From Dendrophyllia cribrosa (taxonomy: Eukaryota; Cnidaria; Anthozoa; Scleractinia; Dendrophylliidae), in assembly GCA_024195265.1 (NCBI GenBank), contig JAJLRJ010000011.1, positions 5,129,861 through 5,193,860 on the forward strand: a stretch of 64,000 nt of DNA, given 5' to 3'. This document shows positions 35,975-48,149 of this stretch, one piece after another. The translations under genes and the position numbers were made by a program. Each line of letters begins with the position of its first letter. Positions within the stretch are counted from its first letter, which is position 1. The notes under the pieces were generated by a model. That model was given only the letters and a program-made list of their open reading frames with translations, was not told the origin of the DNA and searched no databases.

Positions 35975-36985
35975 AAATAAAAATTTCGCAGTTAAATACC
36001 TCTATAGAGAAAATTAAAAATTTCGCAATTAACTTTCTCAGTGAAAAAATAAAAAAGCGTTTGCATTTAATTTTCTCTTTATATAACAGAGCGAAAATTT
36101 CGCCGTTAATGTACTGCGAAATATTGTTTCTGTATATACAGAGCGAAAACTTCGCAGTTAATTTACTGCGAAATATTGCCTCTGTATATATATACAGAGC
36201 GAAAAATTCGCAGTTAATTTACTGCGAAATATTGCCTCTGTATATATTATACAGAGCGAAAAATTCGCAGTTAATTTACTGCGAAATATTGTTTCTGTAT
36301 ATATACAGAGCGAAAACTTCGCAGTTAATTTACTGCGAAATATTGCCTCTGTATATATATACAGAGCGAAAAATTCGCAGTTAATTTACTGCGAAATATT
36401 GCCTCTGTATATATATACAGAGCGAAAAATTCGCAGTTAATTTACTGCGAAGTATTGCCTCTGTATATATTTATACAGAGCTAAAATTCGCAGTTAATTT
36501 ACTGCAAAATATTGCCTCCGTATATATATAGAGGGCGAAAAATTCGCCGTTAATTTACTGCGAAAGATTGCCTCCGTTTATATATACAGAGCGAAAAATT
36601 CGCAGTTAATTTACTGCGAAATATTGCCGCTGTATATATATAGAGAGGGCGAAAAATTCGCCGTTAATTTACTGCGAAATATTGCCTCCGTATATATATA
36701 TGGAGACCGAAAAATTCGCAGTTAATTTACTGCGAAATATTGCCTCCGTATATATATAGAGGGCGAAAAATTCGCCGTTAATTTACTGCGAAATATTGCC
36801 TCTGTATATATATATGGAGGGAAAAAATTCGCCGTTAATTAACTGCGAAATTTTGCCTTCGTATATAATAATATTGAGGGCGAAAAATTCGCCGTAAATT
36901 AGCTGCGAAATATTGCCTCTGTATATATATATACAGAGCGAAAAATTCGCAGTTAATTTACTGCGAAATATTGCCTCTGTGACAG
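35975..36985. repeat. Doubly palindromic satellite, array 1
   Basis: About 16 direct copies of a ~60-bp unit made of two self-complementary words: ttcgcagttaatttactgcg (+aa) and cctctgtatatatacagag. Unit divergence is low in the middle and higher at the ends. Arrays further right are in the opposite orientation. Frames with repeated YCEILPLYI peptides are artefacts. Confidence 0.9.
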
Positions 36986-39900
36986 TGTATGCTCTGGGAA
37001 TGAATTTGTTCTTAGGCAATCACCGAGCAATTTTGAGGTACACAGCTCTTCACCAGATTACATGAAGGGGTTTCTAAAATATGTGTCCATCCACAGTATA
37101 TTTATATGCGCTGCGTGAAGAGCAACAATGGAGGAACGCCAAACGACGAATAAAGGTGTGATAGCTGAGCACATGGTCGAGTATAAGAGTACGTTAGCGG
37201 TTCGAAGGATGATGAGTCAAAGCCTTCGAAAGCCGAAAAAGTGTTCGTACCTGGCCGCTTAATACAGGATGACTCTAGTAAGAGGTGAATTCAAACATGA
37301 TTTCGTCAAGGCAACCGTAATGAGGGCTGACCGCTTAGTGTCCCCTCAGAGAGCTTTGACTGTTTAAATGTCATTAAGATAAGCGATTTACATTATCAAT
37401 TTCGGTTTGATTGCCTTTTTGAAATGCTATTGGGTGGATGAAAACATAATCGAGACTCAGGTAGGGGTGAGGGGTAGGGGTGGTATTTTTCGCGAACTTT
37501 TGTTTAATTATATTGGTATGGCTTTAACACAATGATATAAATACCTGTGTGAAAACAAAACAAGAATTATGTTGTAAGTTTTGATAATTGGCAGGTCATC
37601 AATGTTGACGAAAACAATGCAGATAATAAGCATGCTATAGCACAATAAAGGCCAAACATAATTTTTTTTAGCCGTACCCATTCTATCTTCTATTCTTCCC
37701 ATTGTATGGCATAATTTGCCAACTAAAGCAGTAAATCAGGCTAGAAATTAATTATGACTGTTTCATAAAAAATGCAGTTTGTTTTCAGTGATCTGTGTAC
37801 TGAACAACATACAACTTATGTTCTGGCGTTCTCACTTGCTTTTCGGCCGATTATGCTTATGCTTATGCTTATGCTTGTGCTTTTGCGCTAGTGAAAACCA
37901 GCCTTTAATGTATTTGCTCGGAATTCTACTAAAAGACAGAGAGCTGGAACTGAACAAAATAGAAGAAGACTCTCAGAACAAAAAGAAAATGAAACCGAGG
38001 CAGCAGAACGAAGAACACGTGTGAGTATCTGGAACCGAAAGAAAGCAAACCACACATTTTCTCTTTTCAATAACCCAGATGTGTTTATATTGCATATTAA
38101 GTATAAATAAATGGAACTGTTTCACAAGAATTTGTATCAGTTTTCCGTATATCTTTTAATAAAGTCATTTAACCCTTTACGGTAATGGTAATAGGATTTG
38201 TTTAATCACGAGTATGATTACAGACAGAATTGGATGACACGAAGTCCTGTTACCAATTAATCATACTATAACAAAATTAGAGGATAAAACGTCAAATGGT
38301 TACACGTTTTGGAGATTGAAAGCATAACAATTGAGTTGTGTTTTTTGACCGAGATGCACGCACAGAAAAGCCGGTGAGGATCGATAGCGCGGGCAAATGA
38401 CGCGTAATGTCCAATTACATCGTCCAATTACAAACATGACGCGTAAACTATCCTATTAATGCTCTAATCGGGCCTGCTGATTCGAGAATTAGCTATCCAA
38501 TTACAAAAAGTTGAAATTGGATAGCTGTTATTGGACACCCACGGACCGCGCGCCAATTACGTAAGAAATAGGCGCGTGGTCGACCAATCACAATCGAGAA
38601 TTTTGTTATTGCTGCGGAACGAGCGTAGCGAGTGAGCAGCAACATAATCAGGATTTAAGAGAAATATATGAGAAAAAAATATAAGCTACGAAAAATCTCG
38701 ATTTGATCGCTTTTTACCAGAATTCACTGCGCCACGCACACATTTTGGGCCAGAATTCACTGCGCCACGCACACATTTTGGGCCAGAACTCACTGCGCCA
38801 CGAACAATAGCCTGGCTTGCTGCTTCAAGCTGTTGGCTGCGAGATTTGTAATATTTTGGTCCAACATGTGCCAGTCGTAATCGGAACTGAAGTGTCGAAG
38901 ACTACCGCGAGTTGAGCGAGGACTGTGAGGCAAGGTGAAAGGACCGTTGGATAGCAAAGATTTTCGAAGATTGTACGGAATAAAAGACAAATTTATTTTG
39001 AAATCACTCCGACAGCGGTCGATGAGACTGAGCTGAGCGCGTGGGGACGCGAAACCTGAGCTGAGCGCGTGGAGACGCGAATACGATACGGCTAGCTAGT
39101 AACGCAACATATTCTTTATCAATAGTTAAGTTAAACCTAAATTTTCACACCTTCCTCGTGGTGAACGCGTCCTTTGCTCAACAATATTCTACAGACATTG
39201 CAAGAACTTGATGCGTGAATTACAAAACAAAATTAGTCTTATCAGCTGGAGTTTTCGTCGATTCATCCCGGTTACATTTGCTTTGCTTTCCCTCAAAAAA
39301 CGAAAGAGAAAATTCTGTAATACCAGCGAGGCGATAAAACAGCATTATTACTCATGCGCATAGCGCGCATGAGGTAAGATTCCGGCTTCGTTTTTCTTGT
39401 TATTAATTTTTTTACTTTTTTTACTTTTTGTGTCGAGATTTTGCATGCAAATTTATGCACGCATATTTTAGTGACCGGGTCCTCGGGTCACCAACATTCT
39501 ACAAAAATGGCTCCCGCGCTCGGCATGTGCTTGGTTTTTAAAACCGTAGTTTCGTGTCATCGGATTAATAACTCACATTTAAAATATTCAAAATGGAAAG
39601 AGAAAGCTTTAAGGAATACCCAAAGCCGCTATAGTGGAGAAAAAAGAGACCTTTTAGCAACTAATCTTGCTTCAAGGAAATTCATACGCTTTTATCAGTG
39701 TGGGGCGATCAAAACCGAAGAAGCAGAGTTTTAAAGAATTTTCAAACAGACGAGGGACTTTACCGTAAAAGAAATTACAAATTTGGGTGAGAATTTATGT
39801 TGATATCAATTTGTGATTCACTTTTTCTTTGTGTTCTGGTTAGTTTTGGAGAAATATTTATAAAACATGTTAAAATTCAATCTTAATGACATCTGATATT

Positions 39901-40650
39901 ATGTAAACAAAACAAGGCTTAATTTTATACCGGTAGTTCTAACTTCACACGCGTCGCCAAATACGCAAAGATGTCTGTGTATGTTTTGTAATTTTCATTT
40001 CCAAATCAGTTTCTAGGGCAATTTCCGATACAACTGGTGTATTTTATTCGAAAATTAGTCATACTTTTAGTCTAGACCGAGTAAAAGTTTTTGTGCACGG
40101 TCGCGTAATTCTGTTATTGAGATTCACTAAAATTGAAAAAATAGCCCGGTCGTTTCCTGATTTCATTGCTTTTAAAAGTAGTCTTTTCAAATGTAACAGA
40201 AAGAAGTCACGGTTTGGGAAATAAAAGACGAGTGTGTATTTGATCGGGAATCAATAAATTAAATATTCAAAGCGAGTACAGAAAATGTGTTTTAGCGTGT
40301 TCTTTAGTGTGTCACGCAATATTCGTTGAGGGGGGACGGATGCGTGACCCATTTGAAATAAACTGTTTAACTTTCTTATGCAAGCGCATGAGTACAGGCT
40401 ACCAGTGTAGCCTCTTGTTACAACAAATTTACCGCAGCAATTACTATCTTTTGGATACACTAGTTGATACGATTAATGCTCTAATCGGGCCTGCTGATAA
40501 CCAATTAGATTCGAGAATTTTTTTGTAGTTTTGATTATAAGGAATATCACTAGTAGTGATGTAAAATCTTCAGCCTTCACAAATCTACACAAATGATAGC
40601 AATGATCCCTTGTTAGGGCAAAGCGATAAGTTTCACAGCTTTAACAACCA
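36986..40650. other. Central segment between opposed satellite arrays
   Basis: No recognisable gene. Contents: part of the AGGCTGG MITE (about 37845-37908, gcttatgcttatgc); a duplicated word set attaatgctctaatcgggcc at 38455 and 40470; three copies of a 33-bp unit ccagaattcactgcgccacg (38718-38810); two copies of gagctgagcgcgtgg (39030-39075). ORFs of 60-97 codons carry no domain. Confidence 0.45.
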
Positions 40651-40927
40651 ACTACTTGATTTTCGCAGTTAGTTAACGGCGAATTTTCGGTCTCCATTTT
40701 TATGCACAGGCAACTCTCTCCTCTGCAAACGCTCCTATCAGTAAAGAACAGTAAAAGAGAAAATAGGAGCGCATGGAACGATGAGAATAGCTTTACTTTT
40801 TTACCTTTTTTTTAGCCTATGCGCGTTTTTTGCCAAGTGTGGATCGTGACTAGGAGGCCTCTGCGAAGGAGAGAGCCTAGGCAATATTTCGCAGTTAAAT
40901 AACGGCGAATTTTAAACGTTCACACTA

Positions 40928-41534
40928 CAGTTGAACCTCTCTAATATGGACACCGAAGGGAAAGAGCAAAGTTTCCGTATTAGAGAGGTGTCCGTATTAT
41001 AGAGGTCACCACGATGACGTCACTTTTAAGACTCCACTGACAGTTTTTGTTCAGTAACTAAAAACAGGCCAACACTCGTCTTTTAACTGCATCTAAATTG
41101 ATTAATATACAGCATTGAGACACTTTCTCTCAATCAGTATATTACATTTTAAAATTCTCAGCTACATAAGGTATACGAATCACTGTTTTAAAACGAAACG
41201 AACTACAACACAATGCTGAATGTGAAAAAGTAATATAAAGTACAATTCTGAAAGCGTCTTTCGATAAATGTTTGTAACCACAAACAGGAAATTGTATTAC
41301 TTACTCAAACTATCATCACCTGATCACCGGAGTGTCCGTAATAAAGAGGTTAAGTTTATATGAATTTGCTCTCTGGGGCCGAGATTTAGTGTCCGTTGTC
41401 CGCATTAGAGAGGGTCCGTATTATAGAGGTCTTTTTTAAAGAAAATATGTGAGAATTTTGTCGGGACATAGGAAACTGTCCGTAATAGAGAGGTGTCCGT
41501 ATTAGAAAGGTGTCCGTAGGGAGAGGTTCGACTG
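40928..41534. mobile_element. MITE with CAGTTGAACCTCTC / GGTTCGACTG termini
   Basis: TA flanks on both sides. Both halves are rich in gtccgtattagagaggt words in each orientation. It is a larger relative of 18979-19232. Confidence 0.75.
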
Positions 41535-41774
41535 TACAAGTAAGCGAGCTACACTTGGGTGATTCCGCACAAATCAACAGCCCGTCAGTGCCATTCAAAA
41601 AGACGTTTTTAATAAATAGGAAGGGAAATATGGAGCTTTTGGAAAACGAACTACTGCAAATTATTTAACTTTTTAATAACATCCAGGTTATTATTAATTT
41701 TTACCTCTTTAATACATTATACAATAAGATTTAAACGCATAAATAAATCAGATGAGTAAGTTCTATTGTAAGTC

Positions 41775-42330
41775 ATATTTCGCATTTAATTAACTGCGAA
41801 GTTTTCGCTCTTTATAAATATACGAGCCAATATTTCGCATTTAATTAACGGCGAAGTTTTCGCTTTGTGTATATATATATATACCGAGGCAATATTTCGC
41901 ATTTAATTAACTGCGAAGTTTTCGCTCTGTATATATATATATATACAGCTATTTCAATTAACGTTGTCGGATGAAAGCTTAAAGCCAAGACCGTAAGGTA
42001 GTATGGGTTAGGGTTAATAGTCATTGTATGAAAATCCCATACTACCTTGCGGTCTTGGCTTTTCGCCTTTTTCATCCGACAACGTTAATTGAAACAGCTG
42101 TATACACAGGCAATATTTCGCAATAACTTAACGGCGAATTTTTCGGTCTCCATATACATTCAGAGGAAATATTTCGCAGTTAATTAACGGCGAATTTTTC
42201 GCTCTGTATATATATGCAGAGGCAATATTTCGCAGTAAATTAACTGCGAAGTTTTCGCTCTGTATATATATGCAGAGGCAATATTTCGCAGTAAATTAAC
42301 TGCGAATTTTTCGCTCTGTATATATATCCC
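41775..42330. repeat. Doubly palindromic satellite, array 2 with nested palindrome
   Basis: Copies in the opposite orientation to array 1 (aactgcgaagttttcgctctg). 41946-42100 is an inserted palindrome with arms cagctatttcaattaacgtt and complement. It interrupts the array inside a TA run. Confidence 0.85.
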
Positions 42331-42732
42331 GGGGGGGGGGGGGTACTCCCATATATGAGCTATATAGGTATGTGCCGCTGTGAAGGGTATGGTTTTCAGG
42401 CAGTTTAGTCTAGGATAGGGTATAGTTATCAGAGATTTTTGGTCTAGAATAGGGTATCATTTTCCGCGAAACTGATCAGTTGCGTGAAGAATTTAGTCTA
42501 GACAAGGTTTACTGGCAAATGGCATTTTAAAATCGGTACGGCGGGCAGTACGGCATTTTTACTCACCCCTGTTTACTAATAACTGTGATAGTGAACGAGT
42601 TTCTGGAAAATAGCGAGTCTGGAATAGGTCTAGGATAGGATAGAGGTCTAGTATAGGTTAAGGATCTCAGAGTCCCAGCGGCACACCCCCACCCTAAAAA
42701 TTGGCCGAGTATCCCCCCCCCCCCCCCCCGGG
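42328..42732. mobile_element. MITE with C3G12 / C17G3 termini
   Basis: Begins tcccggggggg...tactccc and ends gagtatccccc...cccggga, inserted in a TA run of the satellite. The interior repeats tctaggatagggtat. A partial relative lies near 33440-33530 (gggggtactcggatatg...gtatgtgccgcc). Confidence 0.75.
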
Positions 42733-42734
42733 AT

Positions 42735-42847
42735 ATATATACGGAGGTAATATTTCGCAGTTAATTAACGGCGGAGTTTTCGGTCTCCACATATATATAT
42801 ACAACGGCAATATTTCGCAGTAACTTAACTGCGAAGTTTTCGCTCTG

Positions 42848-42878
<31 letters not shown>

Positions 42879-42999
42879 TCTTGAGTAGAATGGATAACGT
42901 AGAGCGCTCAACTATCGAGGAGCATTGACTATAACTTCATGAGAGTTCAGACTTTAGGAGTAATCATCGATTACTCCTAAAGTCTGAACTCTCATGAAG

Positions 43000-43042
<43 letters not shown>

Positions 43043-43261
43043 GAGGCAATATTTCGTAAAGTAACTGCGAAGTTTTCGCTCTGTATATATATGCAGAGGC
43101 AATATTTCGCAGTAAATTAACTGCGAGGTTTTCGCTCTCTCTCTCTATATATATATATACAGAGGCAATATTTCGCAGTTAATTAACGGCGAAGTTTTCG
43201 GTCTCCACATATATATATACAACGGCAATATTTCGCAGTAACTTAACTGCGAAGTTTTCGC

Positions 43262-43299
<38 letters not shown>

Positions 43300-43470
43300 G
43301 AGGCAATATTTCGCAGTAAAGTAACTGCGAAGTTTTCGCTCTGTATATATATATGCAGAGGCAATATTTCGCAGTAAATTAACTGCGAAGTTTTCGCTCT
43401 CATTATATATATATATATATACAGAGGCAATATTTCGCAGTTAATTAACGGCGAAGTTTTCGCTCTGTAT
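42735..43470. repeat. Doubly palindromic satellite, array 3, with long TA microsatellites
   Basis: Opposite-orientation units separated by (TA)n of up to ~20 repeats (42849-42870, 43003-43039, 43266-43296). 42884-43004 is an insertion related to the terminal region of the Penelope remnant at 45725-45785 in reverse (gagcgctcaact, gaggagcattgac), followed by a 60-bp perfect palindrome. Confidence 0.85.
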
Positions 43471-43473
43471 ATA

Positions 43474-43679
43474 GACTGCAAAACAGTCGTTTTTTTCCGC
43501 TGGCTCGCTCGCAAATGCGCGAAGCGCCAAAAGCGTCTGAAGCGTGGATACCCGCGCGCGAAGCGCGCGAGCCTCACACCGGCGTCCCACTCTCCATATT
43601 CACACTCGTTCCAGACCTTTCGTTCAAAGACCGCGCGCATTCGTATGACCAACGCAAAAAATACGACTGTTTTGCAGTC
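43474..43679. mobile_element. MITE with GACTGCAAAACAGTCG termini
   Basis: Ends gactgcaaaacagtcgt / acgactgttttgcagtc are perfect inverted repeats. TA flanks on both sides lie within the satellite TA run. The interior is rich in gcgcgaagcgcg palindromes. Confidence 0.85.
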
Positions 43680-43930
43680 TACTCTGTATATATATGCAGA
43701 GGCAATATTTCGCAGTAAATTAACCGCGAATTTTTCGCTCTCCATATATATACAGTGGCAATATTTCGCAGTAAATTAACAGCGAAGTTTTCGCTATGTA
43801 CATATATTCAGAGGTAATATTTCGCAGTAAATTAACGGCGAATTTTTCGGTCTCCATATATATTCAGAGGTACTATTTCGCAGTAAATTACATCGAATTT
43901 TTCGGTCTCCATATATATACAGAGACAATA
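43680..43930. repeat. Doubly palindromic satellite, array 4
   Basis: Four to five diverged opposite-orientation units ending near agagacaatag at 43930. The downstream stretch 43931-44860 is unique-looking and has no recognised gene. Confidence 0.8.
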
Positions 43931-44860
43931 GTCCGGTTCACACTAAGGACCAAAGTGCACTTAAAGAACATTTGTAAATCAAGTAGACTTGAGGTCTGCT
44001 TTGGAAAAACGAGACAATAGATTTTCAGGCATGACTGCGCACAGCGTGCGTGTCTAGACGCAAATTACTTGCGAGCACAATGTTAAGTTGGTATGCAGTT
44101 GATTCGCTTGATAAACAAGGTTGCGGACTAATGTACGATATGCTTAAAACACAAAGTCGATAGTAAAATAATTTTTCTTATGAAGTCAAGTTTTAGCTAA
44201 ACTAAATTCAGCCAAAAATCTCCCCAGAGCCTTATGTAAAAATATGCTCACTCTGTTAATTTTTGGGAAAATTTACGTGGTCGTCTTAAAAACACATTTT
44301 TGTATCTCATGAGTATTGAATGCGCGTATAGCTGTAGTGTTTTTGAGTGGCTAAGCCTGAGAATTAGACAACACCCTTTTTTTAACGTAAAATTTTCTAC
44401 CCAAATTCGCCTTGAAATACGCCTTCCAATACAACAGCTAAAGTAAAACTTGAGATCCAGCTTGAGAGTCGTTTTTCAAGTCGCCCGTGACTTCCGAATT
44501 GGCAACCAAAACGCAGAGAACTCGTTCCTTGAGGAATTCAAAGTTGCGCGCCCACGTGCTTTTATGTTCACGGCTGAACGGCTGTTGGTTAAGTGCGCTC
44601 CCAAGTACGGGGTAGACCTTACTTTGAAGTGTAGTTGGATCCTTTTGTTTTACGCATATCGCCAGGGCAACAGAGAAACGTTCACACTCCAAGTACGCGA
44701 GCTACACTTCGGTAATTCCGTACAACTCAACAGCCGTGCCATTCAAAAAGACATTTTTAATAAATAAGAAGGGAAATATGGAGCTTTTGGAAAACGAACT
44801 ACTGCAAATTATTTACCTTGTTAATAACATCCAGGTAATATTAATTTTTACCTTTTTACA
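43931..44860. other. Unique-looking insert between satellite arrays
   Basis: Contains a 105-codon frame at 44450-44767 without a known domain. The end 44755-44860 (aataagaagggaaatatggag) duplicates 41610-41710 almost exactly, so part of this block is a copy of sequence beside array 2. Confidence 0.45.
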
Positions 44861-44864
44861 CAAG

Positions 44865-45238
44865 TCAGACTTTCGCAGTTAATGAACGGCGAATTTTTCG
44901 GTCTCCATATATAACGAGAGGCAATCGCAGTAAATTAACTGCGAAGTTTTCGCTCTGTATATATATGCAGAGACAATAATTCGCAGTAAATTAACTGCGA
45001 ATTTTTCCTTCTCCATATATATATACAGAGGCAATATTTCGCATTTAATTAACTGCGAAGTTTTCGCTCTGTATATATATACAGAGGCAATATTTCGCAG
45101 TTAATTAACTGCGAAGTTTTCGCTCTGTATATATATACAGAGGCAATATTTCGCAGTTAATTAACGGCGAAGTTTTCGCTCTGTATATATATATACAGAG
45201 GCAATATTTCGCAGTAAATTAACTGCGAATTTTTCGGT
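44865..45238. repeat. Doubly palindromic satellite, array 5
   Basis: Five to six opposite-orientation units of ~62 bp. It stops abruptly at the left end of the Penelope remnant. Confidence 0.85.
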
Positions 45239-45781
45239 CTTAGTAATGTTGTTGTAAGGTTTGAATTATCGAAGCATATATGGACACTTAAAGACAACAA
45301 CAAGCCTTTCAACCTGAAGTGGAAAATCATCAAACAATGCAAACCTTACAACAACATTACTAAGAAATGTAATTTATGTCTTTTTGAAAAATTCATAATC
45401 ATCTGTAAAAAGGATCTCTGCAGTCTGAACAAACGAAATGAGTTAGCAAGTTCATGCCCCCACAGAAACAGATACCTCCTCAAGAACTTTATAATAAAGT
45501 AACACAATCTCCCAAATTATAAATAGCACTCACATGATAAAATTACGCATGTTTTTATATCTCATAGCAACCGTATCCCCGCTTTTATAGCCAGTTATTG
45601 TAATTTAACGGTCAATCGTTGATATTGCCTGATGAGTGTGGTCATCTTTTGGCCATACGAAACAGAGCTGTAGTAATAAAACGATGAACTACCTCTGAAG
45701 TCTTAAACCAGTTTATTATAATTGTCAATGCTCCTCTAAGAGTTGAGCGCTCTCTAAAATACATTCAAATCAAGTTCAAGA

Positions 45782-45790
<9 letters not shown>
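45239..45790 (+). mobile_element. 3' remnant of a Penelope-like retroelement with hammerhead ribozyme
   Basis: From 45270 to 45503 one frame encodes ELSKHIW, then NNITKKCNLCLFEKF, then LNKRNELASSCPHRNRYLL and a stop. This is the cysteine/histidine tail that ends endonuclease-bearing Penelope ORFs. The 3' flank holds a hammerhead ribozyme (45624-45677). The 5' end carries a 25-bp perfect inverted repeat, cttagtaatgttgttgtaag... (45239-45263) with 45340-45364, so a small piece was copied back in reverse at the truncation. The element sits in the satellite, ending at a (TA)n run. Confidence 0.8.
45624..45677 (+). ncRNA. Type I hammerhead ribozyme of Penelope type
   Basis: Core ctgatga (45629-45635) and gaaa (45659-45662) are separated by stem II, gtgtgg/ccatac (one G-U pair). 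A minimal 3-bp stem III (cag/ctg, 2-nt loop) is followed by the cleavage triplet gta at 45670-45672. Stem I pairs attgc (45624-45628) with gtaat (45673-45677), with one G-U pair. Hammerheads with very short stem III are established for Penelope-like elements. Position, after the ORF on the same strand, agrees. Confidence 0.8.
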
Positions 45791-45822
<32 letters not shown>

Positions 45823-46660
45823 GGCAATATTTTGCAGTAAATTAACAGCGAATTCTTCGCTCTCCATATATATACAGAGGCAATATTTCGCATTTAATTA
45901 ACTGCGAAGTTTTCGCTCTGTATATATATATATATACAGAGGCAATGTTTCGCAGTTAATTAACGGCGAAGTTTTCGCTCTGTATATATATACAGAGGCA
46001 ATATTTCGCAGTAAATTAACTGCGAATTCTTCGCTCTCCATATATATACAGAGGCAATATTTCGCATTTAATTAACTGCGAAGTTATCGTTCTGTATTAT
46101 ATACAGAGGCAATATTTCGCAGTTAATTAACGGCGAAGTTTTCGCTCTGTATATATATATACAGAGGCAATATTTCGCAGTAAATTAACTGCGAATTTTT
46201 CGGTCTCCATATATATACAGAGGCAATATTTCGCAGTTAATTTACGGCGAAATTTTGGCTCTCCATATATATACGGAGGCAATATTTCGCAGTTAATTAA
46301 GGGCGAATTTTTTCCCTCCATATATATATATATACAGAGGCAATATTTCGCAGTAAATTAACTGCGAATTTTTCGCCCTCTATATATATACGGAGGCAAT
46401 ATTTCGCAGTTAATTAACGGCGAATTTTTCGCCCTCTATATATATATTTTCTGTCCCTCTCTAGAGCGAGCTCGCTAACATATACGTCCATCACGGACAG
46501 CCGCTCGACCCAGTCTGAATAATTATATATATACAGAGGCAATATTTCGCATTTAATTAACTGCGAAGTTTTTGTTCTGTATATATATACAGAGGCAATT
46601 TTTCGCAGTTAATTAACTGCGAAGTTTTCGTTCTGTATATATATACAGAGGCAATATAAA
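45791..46660. repeat. Doubly palindromic satellite, array 6
   Basis: About 13 opposite-orientation units. They are interrupted once at 46447-46525 by a short unrelated insert (ctctctagagcgagctcgct...) and end where the L1-like element starts. Confidence 0.85.
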
Positions 46661-46691
46661 AAATGAACATTATATGTGAATTCAGACAAGT

Positions 46692-47554
46692 ATGACTAAA
46701 TCGGGAAGAAGGAAAAGAAAAAAGGTCAGTAGTTCATCGAGTTTTGAGGGTAATATGACAGTCCAGCAAGAGGAAGACGAAGAGTCTGATACAGAAACAT
46801 CGGCAGCAATGGCTTCAAACGACAACGCGAGTGAAACTCCTTCGCTAATTGAAATATGGAAGGTTCTAACGCAAATCAAAACAAATACGGAAAAGCTCGT
46901 CTTAGACGTGGAATCTCTTAAAGGAAATTACAAGGAGCTAAAAGAAACTTTGCAAAGTACTAAAGGACAAGTCGACTCTCTTGTCAAAGAAAATAAAGGC
47001 TTAAAAAGCAAGGTAAAATCACTCGAGGAGCAGCTATTAAAGTACAAGAAGGAGGTGGAAGAGTTGGATGAAAGGCTCAACGATATCGAAGCCAGACATG
47101 ATGAACTAAAGCAATACACTCGAAAATTCAATCTAGTGATACACGGAATTCCTGAACATGAAGAAGAAGTTAATGTAGTGAATGTTGTAACACTAGAAAA
47201 ACTTTTGCAAGTGAATTTAACACCCGGCGACATAGACATTGTGCATCGAATGAACACGAAAAGCAAAGATAAACCCCGACCAATCATCGCCAGATTTAGC
47301 AACTACAACGCAAAAAGTAAGCTGTACAAAGCTAGACTAAATCTTCGAAATGTGGACTTGAAAGATGTAGGAGCAGAGAAGATATTTATTAACGAGAACT
47401 TAACGGCGTGGAGCTTTTCAAAGAGGCGAGAAAAGTGAAAAAACAATATCACAATGGTAAGGCATGGACTGCTGATGGTAAATTTTTTTTGAAAACAGAC
47501 ATCAACGCTAAAGTATTGAGAATTAACTCCCACGAAGATCTGAAAGACCTTTAA
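46692..47554 (+). pseudogene. LINE ORF1 protein (coiled coil, RRM, C-terminal domain), frameshifted
   Basis: The first frame gives 248 residues: a basic, Ser- and Glu-rich start, a heptad coiled coil (about 75-150), then an RRM-like part (TRKFNLVIHGIPEHEEEVN, then IDIVHRMNTKSKDKPRPIIA) and an early stop. Around 47408-47420 the sense continues in another frame as ELFKEARKVKKQYHNGKAW and runs to a stop at 47552-47554. The arrangement is that of Transposase_22 / L1 ORF1p, a nucleic-acid chaperone that trimerises through the coiled coil. One frameshift makes this copy defective. Confidence 0.85.
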
Positions 47555-47794
47555 TTTTCGAGACGAACTGCGGAAGAAAAAGGGAAAAAACCCCGATAAT
47601 CTCCGAACACTAGCTTTAAATTTTCTTCTACATACTAAGTAAATTACTACAACTGTTTTAAATGTACCTCTCTAGCTAGCACTAATGAGCTTTCCTTTAG
47701 GCCAGTTGGTATTTGAATACCCAGGAGAGGTAAGTTATTTGTATCTTTGTTTGTCTGTCCTTTTTTTTTGTTTGTTTGTTTCATTGTTTAGTTT

Positions 47795-48103
47795 TTGCTT
47801 AATTCTAATCAACATTACTGTTCGAGTGTTATGTCTGTTTTTAAGTTTTTGTCACTTAACGTGAGAGGTTTAAGAAACCGAGAAAAAAGAAGATCAATAT
47901 TTGCATACCTGAAAAGCCAAAAAGCTAATGTTTATCTTCTTCAAGAAACTTTTTCGAACTTTAGAGATGAGAAGATTTGGGTGGCGGAATGGGGTGGCCA
48001 AATTTTTTATTCACATGGATCAGAACATTCCAAGGGCGTGTGTATCCTTATTAAACCAAACTCCACACTTCATGCAGATATAGTGGAACTCGACACCAAT
48101 TAG
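47795..48103 (+). pseudogene. LINE ORF2, AP-like endonuclease N-terminus
   Basis: Starts near MSVFKFLSLNVRGLRNREKR with the SLNVRGL and LLQETF motifs of the exonuclease-endonuclease-phosphatase fold, then WGGQIFYSHGSEHSKGVCIL. It stops after about 100 residues, before the catalytic histidine region. This is the broken start of the L1/Tx1 ORF2. Confidence 0.85.
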
Positions 48104-48149
48104 CCTCCCACGCAGTCGTTAATGGGCACATCTTTTTTAGAAAGGAATC

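Noticed and set aside
36061..36384. 107-codon frame with repeated YCEILPLYI peptides
   Set aside because: A product of the ~60-bp satellite unit. The same holds for frames at 36783-37019, 43179-43745, 45157-45342 and 46127-46321.
39441..39734. 97-codon frame with an ATG
   Set aside because: No recognisable domain, no splice partner, and no conservation evidence available. Left as unannotated.
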